Positions 8,412 to 17,520 of a DNA stretch of 48,210 nucleotides are shown piece after piece. A program made the position numbers and the translations under genes. The DNA is from Sulfitobacter sp. (lineage in GTDB: Bacteria; Pseudomonadota; Alphaproteobacteria; Rhodobacterales; Rhodobacteraceae). The stretch is taken from assembly GCA_029252045.1 (NCBI GenBank), contig JAQXCD010000021.1:1-48210 (forward strand). The letters are read 5' to 3'. Below the pieces are notes generated by a model. The model was not told the DNA's origin. It worked only from the letters and a program-made list of their open reading frames with translations, and ran no database searches. Position 1 is the stretch's first letter; the number at the start of each line of letters is the position of its first letter.

Positions 8412-9014
8412 ATGCGCATAGCAGTAGTAGTGACCATCGCGGCAACGCTTGGACTAGGGGCACCAGCCTTGGCTGATATCTTCTCGTCCAAGAGCCGGAG
8501 CAAGCTGTTTGCGTCGCAGAAAAATCTGCTTGATACGCGCGCGTCCAAACAATATCACAGCTCGGCCCGCCTGCAGCCGCCCAAGGTGATCACCCCCACA
8601 AAGTGGGACGATGGCAGCGGAGAGACGGTCAAGAAGTATCGTGGCCGCTATAAGGGGCCGTATCTGGCACTCGCCCGCGCTGCTGCGGATAAGCACGGGA
8701 TTCCACAAGATCTTTTCTTGCGTCTGGTCCATCAGGAGAGCCGTTGGAACCACACCGCCGTCAGCCATGCAGGGGCAATTGGTCTGGCCCAGTTGATGCC
8801 GGGCACGGCCGCACTGCTCAGGGTTGACCCGACCGTACCCGCGGAAAATCTGGAAGGTGGCGCGCGGTATTTGCGTCAGCAGTATGAAGAATTCGGCACA
8901 TGGCGTCTTGCCTTGGCCGCCTATAACGCAGGTCCGGGTGCGGTTAAAAAATATGGTGGTATTCCGCCTTTCAAAGAGACCAAGAACTACGTCCGGATCA
9001 TTGCGGGCAGCTGA
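8412..9014 (+). CDS. Exported lytic transglycosylase (SLT domain)
   Basis: A 200-residue periplasmic muramidase of the Slt70-like family, cleaving the MurNAc-GlcNAc bond with 1,6-anhydro product formation. A signal peptide covers 1-21 (ending GAPALA), followed by a 60-residue linker and the SLT domain at about 82-198. The catalytic glutamate is E109 in [19 protein letters not shown] (121-133) and [10 protein letters not shown] (169-178) are the substrate-groove motifs, with NYV near the end. The ATG at 8412 is preferred over one at 8391 because AGGAGG lies just upstream and the protein then starts with a clean signal peptide. Divergent from ssb. Confidence 0.92.
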   Translation: MRIAVVVTIAATLGLGAPALADIFSSKSRSKLFASQKNLLDTRASKQYHSSARLQPPKVITPTKWDDGSGETVKKYRGRYKGPYLALARAAADKHGIPQDLFLRLVHQESRWNHTAVSHAGAIGLAQLMPGTAALLRVDPTVPAENLEGGARYLRQQYEEFGTWRLALAAYNAGPGAVKKYGGIPPFKETKNYVRIIAGS

Positions 9015-9043
9015 TTCTAGGTCTGAATGGGCGCTCAGGCATC

Positions 9044-9068
9044 TTGACGTTGGGTTACCTTACGTCAA
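9044..9068. repeat. Inverted repeat TTGACGT / ACGTCAA
   Basis: A perfect 7-base inverted repeat, TTGACGT (9044-9050) and ACGTCAA (9062-9068), separated by 11 bases just after the lytic transglycosylase stop. There is no U-run on either strand, so it does not look like an intrinsic terminator; an operator or a weak mRNA 3' hairpin are both possible. Confidence 0.4.
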
Positions 9069-9148
9069 CAAAAGGCTCGAATAAGGCAGCACAAGCAGTG
9101 CAATCCTTTAATTCATAGAAGTTTAGCTAAATACCTACCAAAATCCGG

Positions 9149-9192
9149 CCATATTCCGGCTGTTGATTGCCATTTTCCGCCCCATTCTGGCC
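9149..9192. promoter_or_regulatory. Three related direct repeats upstream of a membrane-protein gene
   Basis: Three near-copies of a CCATnnTCCGGC-like motif stand in tandem: CCATATTCCGGC (9149-9160), CCATTTTCCGCC (9170-9181) and CCATTCTGGCC (9182-9192). They lie 54-97 bases before the start of the gene at 9246, a plausible regulator-binding array. A TATAAC -10-like element follows near 9217. The binding protein is unknown. Confidence 0.4.
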
Positions 9193-9245
9193 CCAATGAA
9201 AGGCAATACATTCCCGTATAACGATTTAAAACGAGAGTGGACAGA

Positions 9246-9662
9246 ATGAGCCAGGACATCTTCAACCAGCGGATCGCACGTATCAACAACCAAAACGGTT
9301 ATGGTCGTGCACAAATGACCCAAGGTGAAGGTACTGCAACGTCCATGTTCAGCTCCCGCCCGGTAGAGAGTGACACCCCCACAGCGCGCCGCAACATCAA
9401 GCCGATGTTGCTGGGCGCTGTGCTCGGGATGATTATCGGCACTGTGGCTGCGGGCTTGGAAAACCCTGCCATGCCGTGGGGCCCGGGATTTGCCTATAAC
9501 GACCTGATCCTGTTCCCGACGCTGCTTGCCTTGGTCGCGGGGCCGGTGATGGCGATTGCCGCCAGCGCAATGCGCTCACGTTTTCCGACATTCTTCTTTT
9601 TCTCGGCGGCATATTTCCCCTGCGTGATCGGGATGGCCTTGGCAGACTTGCCGCTGTTCTAG
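9246..9662 (+). CDS. Hypothetical membrane protein
   Basis: A 138-residue protein of no recognised family. About 50 polar N-terminal residues (start MSQDIFNQRIARINNQN) precede three hydrophobic segments near 53-70, 85-107 and 113-136. The ATG at 9246 is used rather than an in-frame GTG at 9237 because a GAGAG ribosome site lies upstream and the GTG would fall within that leader. It appears monocistronic: a direct-repeat array lies upstream and an intrinsic terminator 30 bases downstream. Confidence 0.75.
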   Translation: MSQDIFNQRIARINNQNGYGRAQMTQGEGTATSMFSSRPVESDTPTARRNIKPMLLGAVLGMIIGTVAAGLENPAMPWGPGFAYNDLILFPTLLALVAGPVMAIAASAMRSRFPTFFFFSAAYFPCVIGMALADLPLF

Positions 9663-9691
9663 GCGGCCCTAAGGGTCCAGAACTACAGGCG

Positions 9692-9719
9692 CAGGGCGGA
9701 AGAAACTCCGGCCCTGTTT
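9692..9719 (+). terminator. Intrinsic terminator after the 138-aa membrane gene
   Basis: CAGGGC(GGA) pairs with (TCC)GCCCTG around an AGAAAC loop, with one bulged G, followed by TTT. It lies 30 bases after the stop at 9662. The U-run is short, so termination strength is uncertain. Confidence 0.6.
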
Positions 9720-9781
9720 GCGTGTCAGGCGTGGATATTAATAAAACCGGCCCGTACTCTCAATCACAGTTCGGTTGTTTT

Positions 9782-10256
9782 TTACATGCCGCTCCACCAG
9801 TCTACGCGCCTGTTTTCCCTTTGCAAAAATGCGTGCAGGGGTAATGTGGCCGCGGTTGGGGCCCAAGCAGTTCTCGGAATGTCCAGAAGCGCGCAAATCT
9901 CATCCAAAGCATCGCGCAAAGGGCGTGTTTGCCCAGAAAAAGACTCTTGGATGGGAGGCTGTTGGCCAAAACAACTTCGTGCTGGTCCAGCATGACATGG
10001 GAGTAGGTGCTATCTCCTGTAGGTTGATCCAGCATAACGCCGGCAAGCGGCAAAAGCGCCTTTGCAGGGATCAACACCTCGGCGTGGCCGAACATCCGTT
10101 TTGCGATAGCCCTGCACACCAACACGCGGTGTTGGTGTGATAGACGCAAATCACGGTTGGGCAGACCTGCGCCCAAGGCCCCTTCAGCAGCAGAATAGGC
10201 AACAGGTTTGGTGCTGCCTGCATCTGCGTAACAGTCCAGGTCTTGAAATAAATTCA
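9782..10256 (-). pseudogene. Decayed Hint-domain protein gene (C-terminal part, frameshifted)
   Basis: Reading leftward, one frame encodes the C-terminal half of a Rhodobacteraceae Hint (Hedgehog/intein) domain protein: GALGAGLPNRDLRLSHQHRV, then CRAIAKRMFGHAEVLIPAK, then LDQHEVVLANSLPSKSLFLG. Near 9920 the family-like sequence jumps to another frame (LRDALDEICALLDIPRTAW ... RRVDWW) and stops at 9782-9784. Intact relatives are several hundred residues long. Here the N-terminal part is absent or degraded beyond recognition, with an in-frame stop near 10320. Substitutions such as H for P in the usual S-P-x-H-R-V motif also suggest decay. The family call rests on remembered motifs. Confidence 0.7.
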
Positions 10257-10467
10257 GGTGAGGGGACGCGCGCCACGAGCAGCGGTGAGGACGAAGTGTC
10301 CCGGCCCGAGGCTTTGTCTACCAACAGGAAACACTTGCAGGAGTTTATGGAGGATTTATGGATGGTTGGAGGAGGGACATGGCGCAGCATCTTCGCGTCA
10401 CATGCCCAAACACTCCCCCCGGGCGGATATGAACGTCAATCCGCCCGGGCGCTTGGAAGGGGCCGCG
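10257..10467. other. Non-coding stretch, no gene seen
   Basis: Between the Hint-domain remnant and the ABC ATPase stop. Short frames exist but none shows a ribosome site or recognisable product. It may hold the eroded upstream part of the Hint gene. CCCCCCGGGCGG-like GC-rich sequence near 10425-10450 could form a 3' hairpin for the leftward ABC operon, but no U-run was identified. Confidence 0.5.
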
Positions 10468-12561
10468 TCATTCTGCGGCCACATCTCCCATTTCAATCAC
10501 CGGCTCCATGCCGTCAAATTCCGCCTGACTGAGGTGGCATTTGATCTGATGCTCACCCGACAACATCTGCACGGGAGGCACTTCGGTTTCGCACAGGTTT
10601 CCAGGCACCCGTGATTTCCAGTTGCAGCGCGTCTGGAACGGGCAGCCGGGCGGTGGGTTCATCGCCGACGGGATATCCCCCTCCAGAACGATGTGCTTTT
10701 TCTTCACCTTGGTGTCGGCAATCGGCACGGCTGATAGCAGGGCTTCGGTATAGGGGTGGTAGGGCGGGCTGAACACCTGATCGGTTGTGCCCAGCTCAAC
10801 CACATGACCCAGATACATCACCATCACACGGTCGCTGAGGTAGCGCACAATGCTCAGGTCGTGGCTGATAAACAGCAGTGTCGTCTTATGCTCGCGCTGG
10901 ATTTCCATCAGCAGATCGGTCACCGCCGCCTGCACGGACACGTCCAGCGCCGACACCGGTTCGTCCGCGACCACAATGCGCGCATCCCCTGCAAAGGCGC
11001 GCGCGATGCCCACACGCTGCTTTTGCCCGCCCGACAGCTGGCGCGGCATGCGTGTGGCAAACTCGCGCGGTAGCTTCACCAGATCCAGCAATTCCAGCAT
11101 GCGCTGCCAGCGCTCTTTCTCGGAATTACCTATTTTGAAGATTTCCAGCGCACGCACAATCTGGCGCCCCACCGTCATCGACGGGTTGAGCGTATCAAAC
11201 GGGTTTTGGAACACCATCTGGATGTCGGCCACGTTCTGGGTGCTGCGCTTTTCGATCGGCACATCGCCGATACTTTCGCCGTCCAGAAGAATGGTGCCGT
11301 CCGTGGCTGTCTCCAACCCCATCAGCACCTTTGCAAAAGTGGATTTGCCGCAACCGGACTCGCCCACAATGGCCAGTGTCTCGCTTTCGCGCGCCTCGAA
11401 ACTCAAGGTCTCGTTTGCCTTCACCACTTTGGTATCGCCGCCACCAAACATCGCATTGGCCGCCACCTGATAGTATTTCTTGAGGTTGTCCATTTTCAGA
11501 ACAACCTTGCCAATCTCGCCCTTCGTCTTGACCTCGGCCAGTTCCAGCGGCGCGTTCCAGTCGATCTCCTCGAACTTCACACAGCGCGTCGCATGCCGCT
11601 CGTTGCCGGGGACGTCCTTCATGGCGATATAGCCCTGATCGCAGCGGCCTGCTTCGAAGTAGTCACAACGTGGTCCAAAGTTACATCCATTTGGCCGCTC
11701 ATGGGGCAGGGGGAAGTTGCCCGGAATGGCAATCAACGGGCGCGCGTTTTTATCTGCACCCGGCAGCGGGATAGAGCGGAACAACGCCTGCGTATAAGGG
11801 TGCTGCATCTCGTCGAACACATCCTCGATGCTGCCGCGCTCCACCGCCTCGCCGGAATACATCACACAAATCCGGTCGCAGGTTTCCAGAACCAGACCAA
11901 GGTTGTGGCTGATAAACAGCATCGACGTGCCGTATTTCTTGCCCAGATCCTTCACCAGCTGCACCACAGCCGCTTCTACAGTCACATCCAATGCCGTTGT
12001 CGGCTCGTCCAGAATAAGCAATGACGGCTCGCTCATCAGGGCCATGGCGATCACGATCCGCTGCTGCTGGCCGCCAGATAACTGATGCGGATAGGAGTTC
12101 AGAATGCGTTTGGGGTCGGGCAGTTTGACGTCCGTCACCACCATCAACGCGCGGTCATAAGCTTCTTTCTCGGACCTGCCCGCATGAATCATCGGCACTT
12201 CCATCAACTGGCGGCCGATCTTCATAGCCGGGTTCAGCGAGGCCATCGGCTCCTGATAGATCATCGCAATCTCCGAGCCGCGGATTTTGCGCAACTCCTG
12301 ATCACTCATCTCGCCCAGATCCTGCCCCTTGAACTTGATCGAGCCGCCAACGATGCGCCCGTTCTTGCCCAAGTCCTGCATCACGCCCAGCGCCACAGTA
12401 GATTTGCCACAACCGCTCTCGCCCACAAGACCAACCGCCTCACCGGGTTTGACCGAAACCGAGAAATCCATCACCGCCGGAATTTCACGCAACCGCGTGA
12501 AGAACGAAATCGACAGCTTGTCGATCTCCAGAATTGGCCCGTCATAGTCAACTTTAGCCAT
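10468..12561 (-). CDS. Peptide-type ABC transporter, fused double ATPase (DppD-DppF-like)
   Basis: A 697-residue protein joining the two ATPases of an oligopeptide/dipeptide importer. Domain 1 (about 10-330): Walker A GESGCGKST 47-55, signature LSGGQQQR 161-168, Walker B LLILDEP 181-187, and the oligopeptide-ATPase cysteine tail with C293, C299 and C307. Domain 2 (about 350-690): Walker A GESGCGKST 400-408, signature LSGGQKQR 509-516, Walker B IVVADEP 529-535 and a second cysteine tail (PPGCPFQTRC). It would energise peptide or related solute import through the permeases just upstream. Last gene of the leftward operon. Substrate cannot be told from sequence. Confidence 0.92.
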   Translation of the reverse strand: MAKVDYDGPILEIDKLSISFFTRLREIPAVMDFSVSVKPGEAVGLVGESGCGKSTVALGVMQDLGKNGRIVGGSIKFKGQDLGEMSDQELRKIRGSEIAMIYQEPMASLNPAMKIGRQLMEVPMIHAGRSEKEAYDRALMVVTDVKLPDPKRILNSYPHQLSGGQQQRIVIAMALMSEPSLLILDEPTTALDVTVEAAVVQLVKDLGKKYGTSMLFISHNLGLVLETCDRICVMYSGEAVERGSIEDVFDEMQHPYTQALFRSIPLPGADKNARPLIAIPGNFPLPHERPNGCNFGPRCDYFEAGRCDQGYIAMKDVPGNERHATRCVKFEEIDWNAPLELAEVKTKGEIGKVVLKMDNLKKYYQVAANAMFGGGDTKVVKANETLSFEARESETLAIVGESGCGKSTFAKVLMGLETATDGTILLDGESIGDVPIEKRSTQNVADIQMVFQNPFDTLNPSMTVGRQIVRALEIFKIGNSEKERWQRMLELLDLVKLPREFATRMPRQLSGGQKQRVGIARAFAGDARIVVADEPVSALDVSVQAAVTDLLMEIQREHKTTLLFISHDLSIVRYLSDRVMVMYLGHVVELGTTDQVFSPPYHPYTEALLSAVPIADTKVKKKHIVLEGDIPSAMNPPPGCPFQTRCNWKSRVPGNLCETEVPPVQMLSGEHQIKCHLSQAEFDGMEPVIEMGDVAAE

Positions 12562-12634
12562 AACACTTCTCCCTTTGCCAAGAAACCCGCACCGGAATGC
12601 CTATCTTTCTTGGCCATAAATGTCTCCGGAGGTC

Positions 12635-12651
12635 CGGAGGCAGAGCCTCCG
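12635..12651. repeat. Short palindrome between transporter genes
   Basis: A perfect CGGAGGC-AGA-GCCTCCG hairpin preceded by the palindrome CTCCGGAG (12624-12631), in the 112-base gap between permease and ATPase genes. GC-rich dispersed palindromes with a GGC-TCT-GCC centre are frequent in Rhodobacteraceae; here it could also act as an mRNA processing or stabilising hairpin that sets the ATPase-to-permease ratio. Confidence 0.5.
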
Positions 12652-12673
12652 AAAATCCTCCGGCCTCAACACA

Positions 12674-14140
12674 TCAATCCCGCAGGCTTTCTTCGCGCAG
12701 CCCGTCCGCCAGCAGGTTCAAACCCAGCACCAGCGTCAGCAAGGACACAGCAGGGGCAATCGCCGCATGGGGATAGATCGACAGCAAACGCCGTCCTGCG
12801 TTGATCGTTGTGCCCCAGTCAGGGCTTTCCGATGCCAGACCCAGACCGAAAAAGCCCAAAGTCCCCAACAGGATGGTGGTATAGCCGATGCGTAGACAGA
12901 AATCGACAATCAGTGGCCCGCGTGCGTTGGGCAGGATTTCCCACAGCATGATGTACCACGGGCCTTCACCGCGCGTTTGCGCGGCTGCGACATAGTCACG
13001 GGTTTTGATATCCAGCGCCAAGCCGCGCACAATTCTGAATACAGTTGGTGCGTTCACAAACACCACCGACACAAAGACCACCAGAATTTCCGATGGCATC
13101 CGGATCCAGTCCAGAAACACCGGCAGGCCGGGCAGGGTGTAGGAAGCATTTGATACAATTGCCCCGTCGTTCGAGATGAGCGATAGATAGGCCCAGAACA
13201 AACCACCCAGCACAACGATCAACAAAGGTGTGCGCACAGAGGGCTGTGTGTAGAACCTCGAATTCAGCAAAACGTAAAAGAACACCAGCGGAAAGAAGAA
13301 CAGGATTGCCGCCATGTAGTTCGGGATGCCTGTCAATACGATCTCCGGTGTTACGAGCAAGAAGAACAGCAAGATCACCGGAAAGGCGAGGATCAGGTTG
13401 GCCAGAAAGCTCAGGAACGTGTCCAGCTTGCCGCCGTAATAGCCCGCAGGCAGACCCAGCGTGATGCCGACCATAAAGGCAAACAATGTGGCCATCGGTG
13501 CGATCAGCACAACAATCCAGGCTCCGTCAAACAGACGGCTGAAGACGTCCCGCGCCAGATTGTCACCGCCCAGCAAGAACCACTGGTAGTCACCGGCTTC
13601 GGCGCCATTCAGCGGCGTGCCGGGGCCTTTGTTTTTCATGCCTGAGACCTGGCTGAGAGTGTCATGGGTGGTGACCCAGTCCATCACACCGCCAAAGAAA
13701 CCGGCAAAGACCCAGAACATGACAAGGCCAAAACCGATCATGCCCACGGTGCTGTCAAACATTTTGCCATAAAGGCCCAGCTTGCGCTTGAATGTGATCG
13801 ACACGGCATATGTGACGATCAGGGCAATCCACACGGGCAACAGCTGCTGTGACATGCCGCCAATGATACCCGCATTGGGCCCCATCAGGACCCCGGCAAC
13901 CACATAAAGCGCGATAATGCCCAGCGTGGTCAGCAGCGCGTACTGCAAGATCATCCCGACAAAGCCCGAAAGCCCCTGATCGGAGGACATTGTCCCGTCC
14001 GCATAGACCGCGCGGCTGCTACCTGAGGGGATCAGGCTCAGAACCATTTGTACCAAAATCGCCAGTACCAATACGCCAAAGGCCAGAGCGAGGAAAAGAT
14101 TGAGCGGCGAAAGCGCGCCCGTCCATGTAAGGTGTTCCAT
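12674..14140 (-). CDS. Peptide-type ABC transporter permease (DppC-like), enlarged
   Basis: A 488-residue inner-membrane permease. The binding-protein-dependent transport signature is at the C-terminal third (AAAQTRGEGPWYIMLWEILP), the EAA loop that contacts the ATPase. It is much longer than the usual 280-380 residues of DppC/OppC. There are about four extra hydrophobic segments before residue 160, and a membrane-rich insertion lies between the first and second halves of the transport domain (about 275-370). Function by family: translocation pore paired with the DppB-like protein. Start at 14140 lies 14 bases after the upstream permease stop. Confidence 0.87.
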   Translation of the reverse strand: MEHLTWTGALSPLNLFLALAFGVLVLAILVQMVLSLIPSGSSRAVYADGTMSSDQGLSGFVGMILQYALLTTLGIIALYVVAGVLMGPNAGIIGGMSQQLLPVWIALIVTYAVSITFKRKLGLYGKMFDSTVGMIGFGLVMFWVFAGFFGGVMDWVTTHDTLSQVSGMKNKGPGTPLNGAEAGDYQWFLLGGDNLARDVFSRLFDGAWIVVLIAPMATLFAFMVGITLGLPAGYYGGKLDTFLSFLANLILAFPVILLFFLLVTPEIVLTGIPNYMAAILFFFPLVFFYVLLNSRFYTQPSVRTPLLIVVLGGLFWAYLSLISNDGAIVSNASYTLPGLPVFLDWIRMPSEILVVFVSVVFVNAPTVFRIVRGLALDIKTRDYVAAAQTRGEGPWYIMLWEILPNARGPLIVDFCLRIGYTTILLGTLGFFGLGLASESPDWGTTINAGRRLLSIYPHAAIAPAVSLLTLVLGLNLLADGLREESLRD

Positions 14141-14154
14141 AATCTTGCCCTCCC

Positions 14155-15201
14155 TTATGAAATGCGAATGCGTGGATTGAGGAAGACATAGCCGATGTCC
14201 GAGATCAGCTGCGTCAGCAGCACGACAATCACCGACACAACCGAGACCGCCAGCAGCAGTTCGATGTCATTATTGCCTGCCGCCTGCACCAGTACCCAGC
14301 CGAAGCCTTTGTAGTTGAACAGGGTCTCGACAATCACAACCCCGTTCAACAGCCACGGGATTTGCAACATGATCACCGTAAAGGGCGCGATCAGCGCGTT
14401 GCGCAGCGCATGCTTCAACACGATATTCTTGAAGCTGACCCCTTTGAGGCGGGCCGTACGGATATACTGTGCTGTCATCACTTCGGTCATCGAGGCGCGT
14501 GTCATCCGTGCGATATACCCCATCCCGTAGAGCGAGATGGTCAGGACCGGCAAAAAGAAGTTCTCGAAGTTGGCGCTGTCCATCGCAGAGGTGGCCGAAC
14601 CTTTGAACCATTTCAAGCCAAAGGCGGATGAGGCAAAGACCGCAATAAAGATAACACCCGAGACGTATTCCGGTGTGGCTGTACTCACAATCGAGACTGT
14701 AGACAGCGAGCGGTCCATTTTGGACCCTTCACGCATCCCCGCAAGAACCCCGATGATAAGCGCCGAAGGCACCATCAGGACCAACACCCAGAACATCAGC
14801 TTGCCCGTCAGCGCCAGACGGGTCGCGACAATCCCGCCCACGTCTTCCTTAAATACTGTCGACTGGCCCCAATCGCCCTGCAAAACACCGCAAAAGCTGC
14901 GGCGCTCTTCAGCAGGGGTGCCCTCAGAGAAGCAGCGGCCAATCGTTTTGCCGTCTTCTTTTTCAGTCACCCAGCCCGGTGCAACACCCAGCCATTGGCC
15001 GAATTTGATCGGCAGAGGCTCAAGATAGCCGCGATCCCCAAGATAGGAACTCACCGCCTCGTCGCTCATGCGGAAGTTACCTTGGGTTTTGGCAAGTTTT
15101 TCGAGGTTCGGATAAAGGTTCGTCAGCCAGAATACGATGAACGTCAGGCAAAGCCCTGTCAGTATCATCACACCCAGACGTCTGAGAATGAATAGTCCCA
15201 T
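14155..15201 (-). CDS. Peptide-type ABC transporter permease (DppB-like)
   Basis: A 348-residue permease with the DppB N-terminus (MGLFILRRLGVMILTG), a large periplasmic loop after helix 1 containing two cysteines (near 106 and 119) that could form a disulphide, and the transport signature TARLKGVSFKNIVLKHALRN with conserved flanks. First gene of the leftward operon with the enlarged permease and double ATPase. The ATG at 15201 is chosen over an in-frame start at 15264: it opens directly into the family N-terminus and has an AGGGG ribosome site. No solute-binding protein gene lies next to the operon. Confidence 0.88.
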   Translation of the reverse strand: MGLFILRRLGVMILTGLCLTFIVFWLTNLYPNLEKLAKTQGNFRMSDEAVSSYLGDRGYLEPLPIKFGQWLGVAPGWVTEKEDGKTIGRCFSEGTPAEERRSFCGVLQGDWGQSTVFKEDVGGIVATRLALTGKLMFWVLVLMVPSALIIGVLAGMREGSKMDRSLSTVSIVSTATPEYVSGVIFIAVFASSAFGLKWFKGSATSAMDSANFENFFLPVLTISLYGMGYIARMTRASMTEVMTAQYIRTARLKGVSFKNIVLKHALRNALIAPFTVIMLQIPWLLNGVVIVETLFNYKGFGWVLVQAAGNNDIELLLAVSVVSVIVVLLTQLISDIGYVFLNPRIRIS

Positions 15202-15509
15202 GAATGTTAGCCCCTGTTGTTGGCTCTTGTAGGCAAGTTGATCCTGCCTGTTTTGTGCGGGCATACGCCCTTTGGATGGAGAAATTGCTTCAAGCCTGTC
15301 CAGACTTGACCGGCACAGATGTGCCTTTTCATACTTCCCCCCGGGTCCGTTGACCGGACCTGTCGATCTGCAGACAAACTCTTAGGCGGTCTGTCCATTC
15401 CTGACATGAGGCACCAATTGCACCCATTCGTCAATGTGGTGGCATGACAAAATATTGCATAAAAACGACTATCAGTGTCGCTATCAGGCATGACCGCCCC
15501 TATTGGAGG
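15202..15509. other. Transporter operon leader, no gene seen
   Basis: A 308-base gap between the AraC-type regulator stop and the first permease. No convincing short gene is visible. It contains the inverted repeat GGTCCG-N5-CGGACC (near 15345-15360) and a CTATCAG direct repeat (near 15469-15487). It presumably holds the transporter promoter and perhaps sites for the adjacent regulator. A binding-protein gene, usual here, is absent. Confidence 0.5.
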
Positions 15510-16355
15510 TCAAGCGTTCTGTGCAATTGCTCTTGGGGTAAAGGGAGGTGTTGCTTTCGCGGGCTTTCCTGATGCGATTTTGCGCAACTGGCTGGGTGAA
15601 CGTCCGGTATGCTGCTGCATAAAGCGCGTAAAATAGGCTGCACTGCCAAATCCCAGATGCTCGGCCACATTGCGCGCGGGATAGCTGGTGTTCTCCAATA
15701 GGCTGCGGGCAGCATGCACGACCCGCTCTGTCGCCAGATCCGCTGCGGTTTTACCGGTTGCCGCCTTGACCGCGCGGATCAGATGCGTTGGCGTGACGCC
15801 CAGCTCTGCCGCATAAAACGCCATTGAGGCGCCTGTCGTATAGTGTTTCGGGATCATCTGGGTAAACCGCTTGGACAGACGCTCGCCTGCGGTACGCGTA
15901 TTGGGCACATGTTCCTCCAACGCGATCTGGCCGCGCAACCACACCGAGATCAAAGCGACATGCGCTTCGAGTGCGTCATGCGCAAGCGGGCGGGATTGTG
16001 ACTGCTCCCGATGTGCCGCCTCGATGATGCCGGAAAGCTCGGACTGAACCAGAACATCCCGGACCCTCAGATGGCGCGGCATATCGGGCAGGCGCAGCTG
16101 CGTACCCACTGGAATGATCACGGCCTGACCCAGTGATTGGGCCCCTAAGTCCAGAGAAAACAGCGTGCCGGCCGGGATATAGACAGCGTTATGCGGCCCA
16201 AGCCCCCGCCGCCGCCCTTCCAACAGGATTCGGCCCTGCCCACGGGTGAACCAGAACAACATGTTGTAAGGTGCATCATGGGCCAGCCCCAGCCGCCACG
16301 GATCTGCACTGCCCATCTGGCTCAGCGTTTTGATCTGAAGGCTGGTCTCGCTCAT
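15510..16355 (-). CDS. AraC-family transcriptional regulator
   Basis: A 281-residue regulator. The N-terminal 120 residues look like a cupin-type sensor domain (segments such as LLEGRRRGLGPHNAVYIPAG). The C-terminal 100 residues carry the two helix-turn-helix motifs of AraC/XylS: first near FYAAELGVTPTHLIRAVKAA, second near AEHLGFGSAAYFTRFMQQHT with the family's final F-T-R-F. It lies directly upstream of the peptide-type ABC operon on the same strand, so control of that operon is a reasonable inference. The inducer is unknown. Confidence 0.88.
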   Translation of the reverse strand: MSETSLQIKTLSQMGSADPWRLGLAHDAPYNMLFWFTRGQGRILLEGRRRGLGPHNAVYIPAGTLFSLDLGAQSLGQAVIIPVGTQLRLPDMPRHLRVRDVLVQSELSGIIEAAHREQSQSRPLAHDALEAHVALISVWLRGQIALEEHVPNTRTAGERLSKRFTQMIPKHYTTGASMAFYAAELGVTPTHLIRAVKAATGKTAADLATERVVHAARSLLENTSYPARNVAEHLGFGSAAYFTRFMQQHTGRSPSQLRKIASGKPAKATPPFTPRAIAQNA

Positions 16356-16458
16356 CGGGGGGGCAGTCCTTGGTGGTAATATTACTATATTTTCAAAACC
16401 ATAGTTGGAAATTCAGGCACGGAAAGCCTAAAAAATACAAGTTGAGAAAATGGACAAA

Positions 16459-16471
16459 CGCCCTTCGGGCG
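16459..16471 (-). terminator. Possible weak terminator after miaA
   Basis: On the reverse strand CGCCC-GAA-GGGCG is followed by TTTGTCC, 19 bases after the miaA stop. The stem is only five pairs and the U-run three, so this is a tentative call. Confidence 0.35.
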
Positions 16472-16489
16472 GGTGGAGATGCCGCATTT

Positions 16490-17377
16490 TCAGGGGCGAG
16501 GCAAGGGCAGCTTTTGCCATGCGGCCATTTTGCTGCGAATCCAGGTGCGCTGGCGTTTGGCGTATTGGCGTGTGGCGATGATTGCGGCACCGCGGGCCTC
16601 TTCCAGCGTGCACCTGCCGCGCAGATAGCCGATTAGCTCCGGCACGCCGATGGCTTTATGCGCGGGCAGGGTTGGGTCATAGTGGGGTTCGATCGCGCGG
16701 ACCTCTTCTAACGCGCCTTTGGCAATCATCAGATCAAAGCGCCGCTCGATCCGCGCGGCAAGCCAGTCACGGTCCACGTCCAGCGCAATTGCAGTGCAAT
16801 GCGACAGGGGAAGCCGCGGCGCGGGCGTATCCAGCTGCCATTGGGCCAGCCCCCGTCCGGTGGCCTGCAACACCTCCCACGCGCGCTGTACCCGTGCACG
16901 GTTTGCCAGATCCAGCCCCGCCGCTGTGGGCGCGTCCAGCTGGGCCAGCAGCGTCTCCATCGGCAGCAGGTTCCCCTGCGCGCGCACATCTTCCGGCGTT
17001 TGCGGTATTTCCGCCAGCCCTTCGGTAAGTGCCTGAAAGTTCAGTCCTGTACCGCCCACAATGATGGGGCGCATGCCTTCGGCAATCACTTGTTCAACCT
17101 CGCGCAGCCAGTGACCGGTGGAATAGGGGGCGTCTTGCGGCAAATGCCCGTAGAGGCGGTGCGGTGCCTGTGCCTCTTCCTCTGCCGAGGGACGCGCCGA
17201 GATAACACGCCAGCACGCATAGACCTGACTGGCATCGGCGTTCACAATCACACCGCCGCCCTGTGCCGCAATCTCAAGCGCCAACGCGGATTTTCCTGAT
17301 GCAGTTGGCCCCGCGATCAGGACGGGCTGGCCCGCTGGAATGCCCGCTATAAGGGTAGCGTTAACAGTTTGTGACAT
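16490..17377 (-). CDS. miaA: tRNA dimethylallyltransferase
   Basis: Adds a dimethylallyl group to N6 of A37 in tRNAs reading UNN codons. The 295-residue enzyme has the P-loop GPTASGKS at 23-30, a conserved [11 protein letters not shown] segment near 45-55 (D is the catalytic aspartate position), and [11 protein letters not shown] near 102-112. A C-terminal [14 protein letters not shown] motif contacts tRNA. Length is normal. It is divergent from pyrH with 143 bases between starts. Together with dxr it links to dimethylallyl diphosphate supply, but the two are not co-transcribed. Confidence 0.94.
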   Translation of the reverse strand: MSQTVNATLIAGIPAGQPVLIAGPTASGKSALALEIAAQGGGVIVNADASQVYACWRVISARPSAEEEAQAPHRLYGHLPQDAPYSTGHWLREVEQVIAEGMRPIIVGGTGLNFQALTEGLAEIPQTPEDVRAQGNLLPMETLLAQLDAPTAAGLDLANRARVQRAWEVLQATGRGLAQWQLDTPAPRLPLSHCTAIALDVDRDWLAARIERRFDLMIAKGALEEVRAIEPHYDPTLPAHKAIGVPELIGYLRGRCTLEEARGAAIIATRQYAKRQRTWIRSKMAAWQKLPLPRP

Positions 17378-17520
17378 TTCTTTGCCTCCCTTTGCCGCGC
17401 TGCATTGAACCTTCTGCGTATTTGCGACATTTTAAGGCGGGGCGAAAGCCCGCAGCCGAGATTTACAAAACGGCCTCCACTAGCCACCTGCCACCGCGCG
17501 CCTTGAAAGGGTCCTCCAAC

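Noticed and set aside
9775..10140. Rightward 121-codon frame in the 9.7-10.2 kb gap
   Set aside because: The opposite strand carries clear Hint-domain similarity; the rightward frame is its shadow.
15207..15491. Leftward 94-codon frame upstream of the DppB-like permease as a possible binding-protein remnant
   Set aside because: No signal peptide or solute-binding motifs; it overlaps the permease leader and start.
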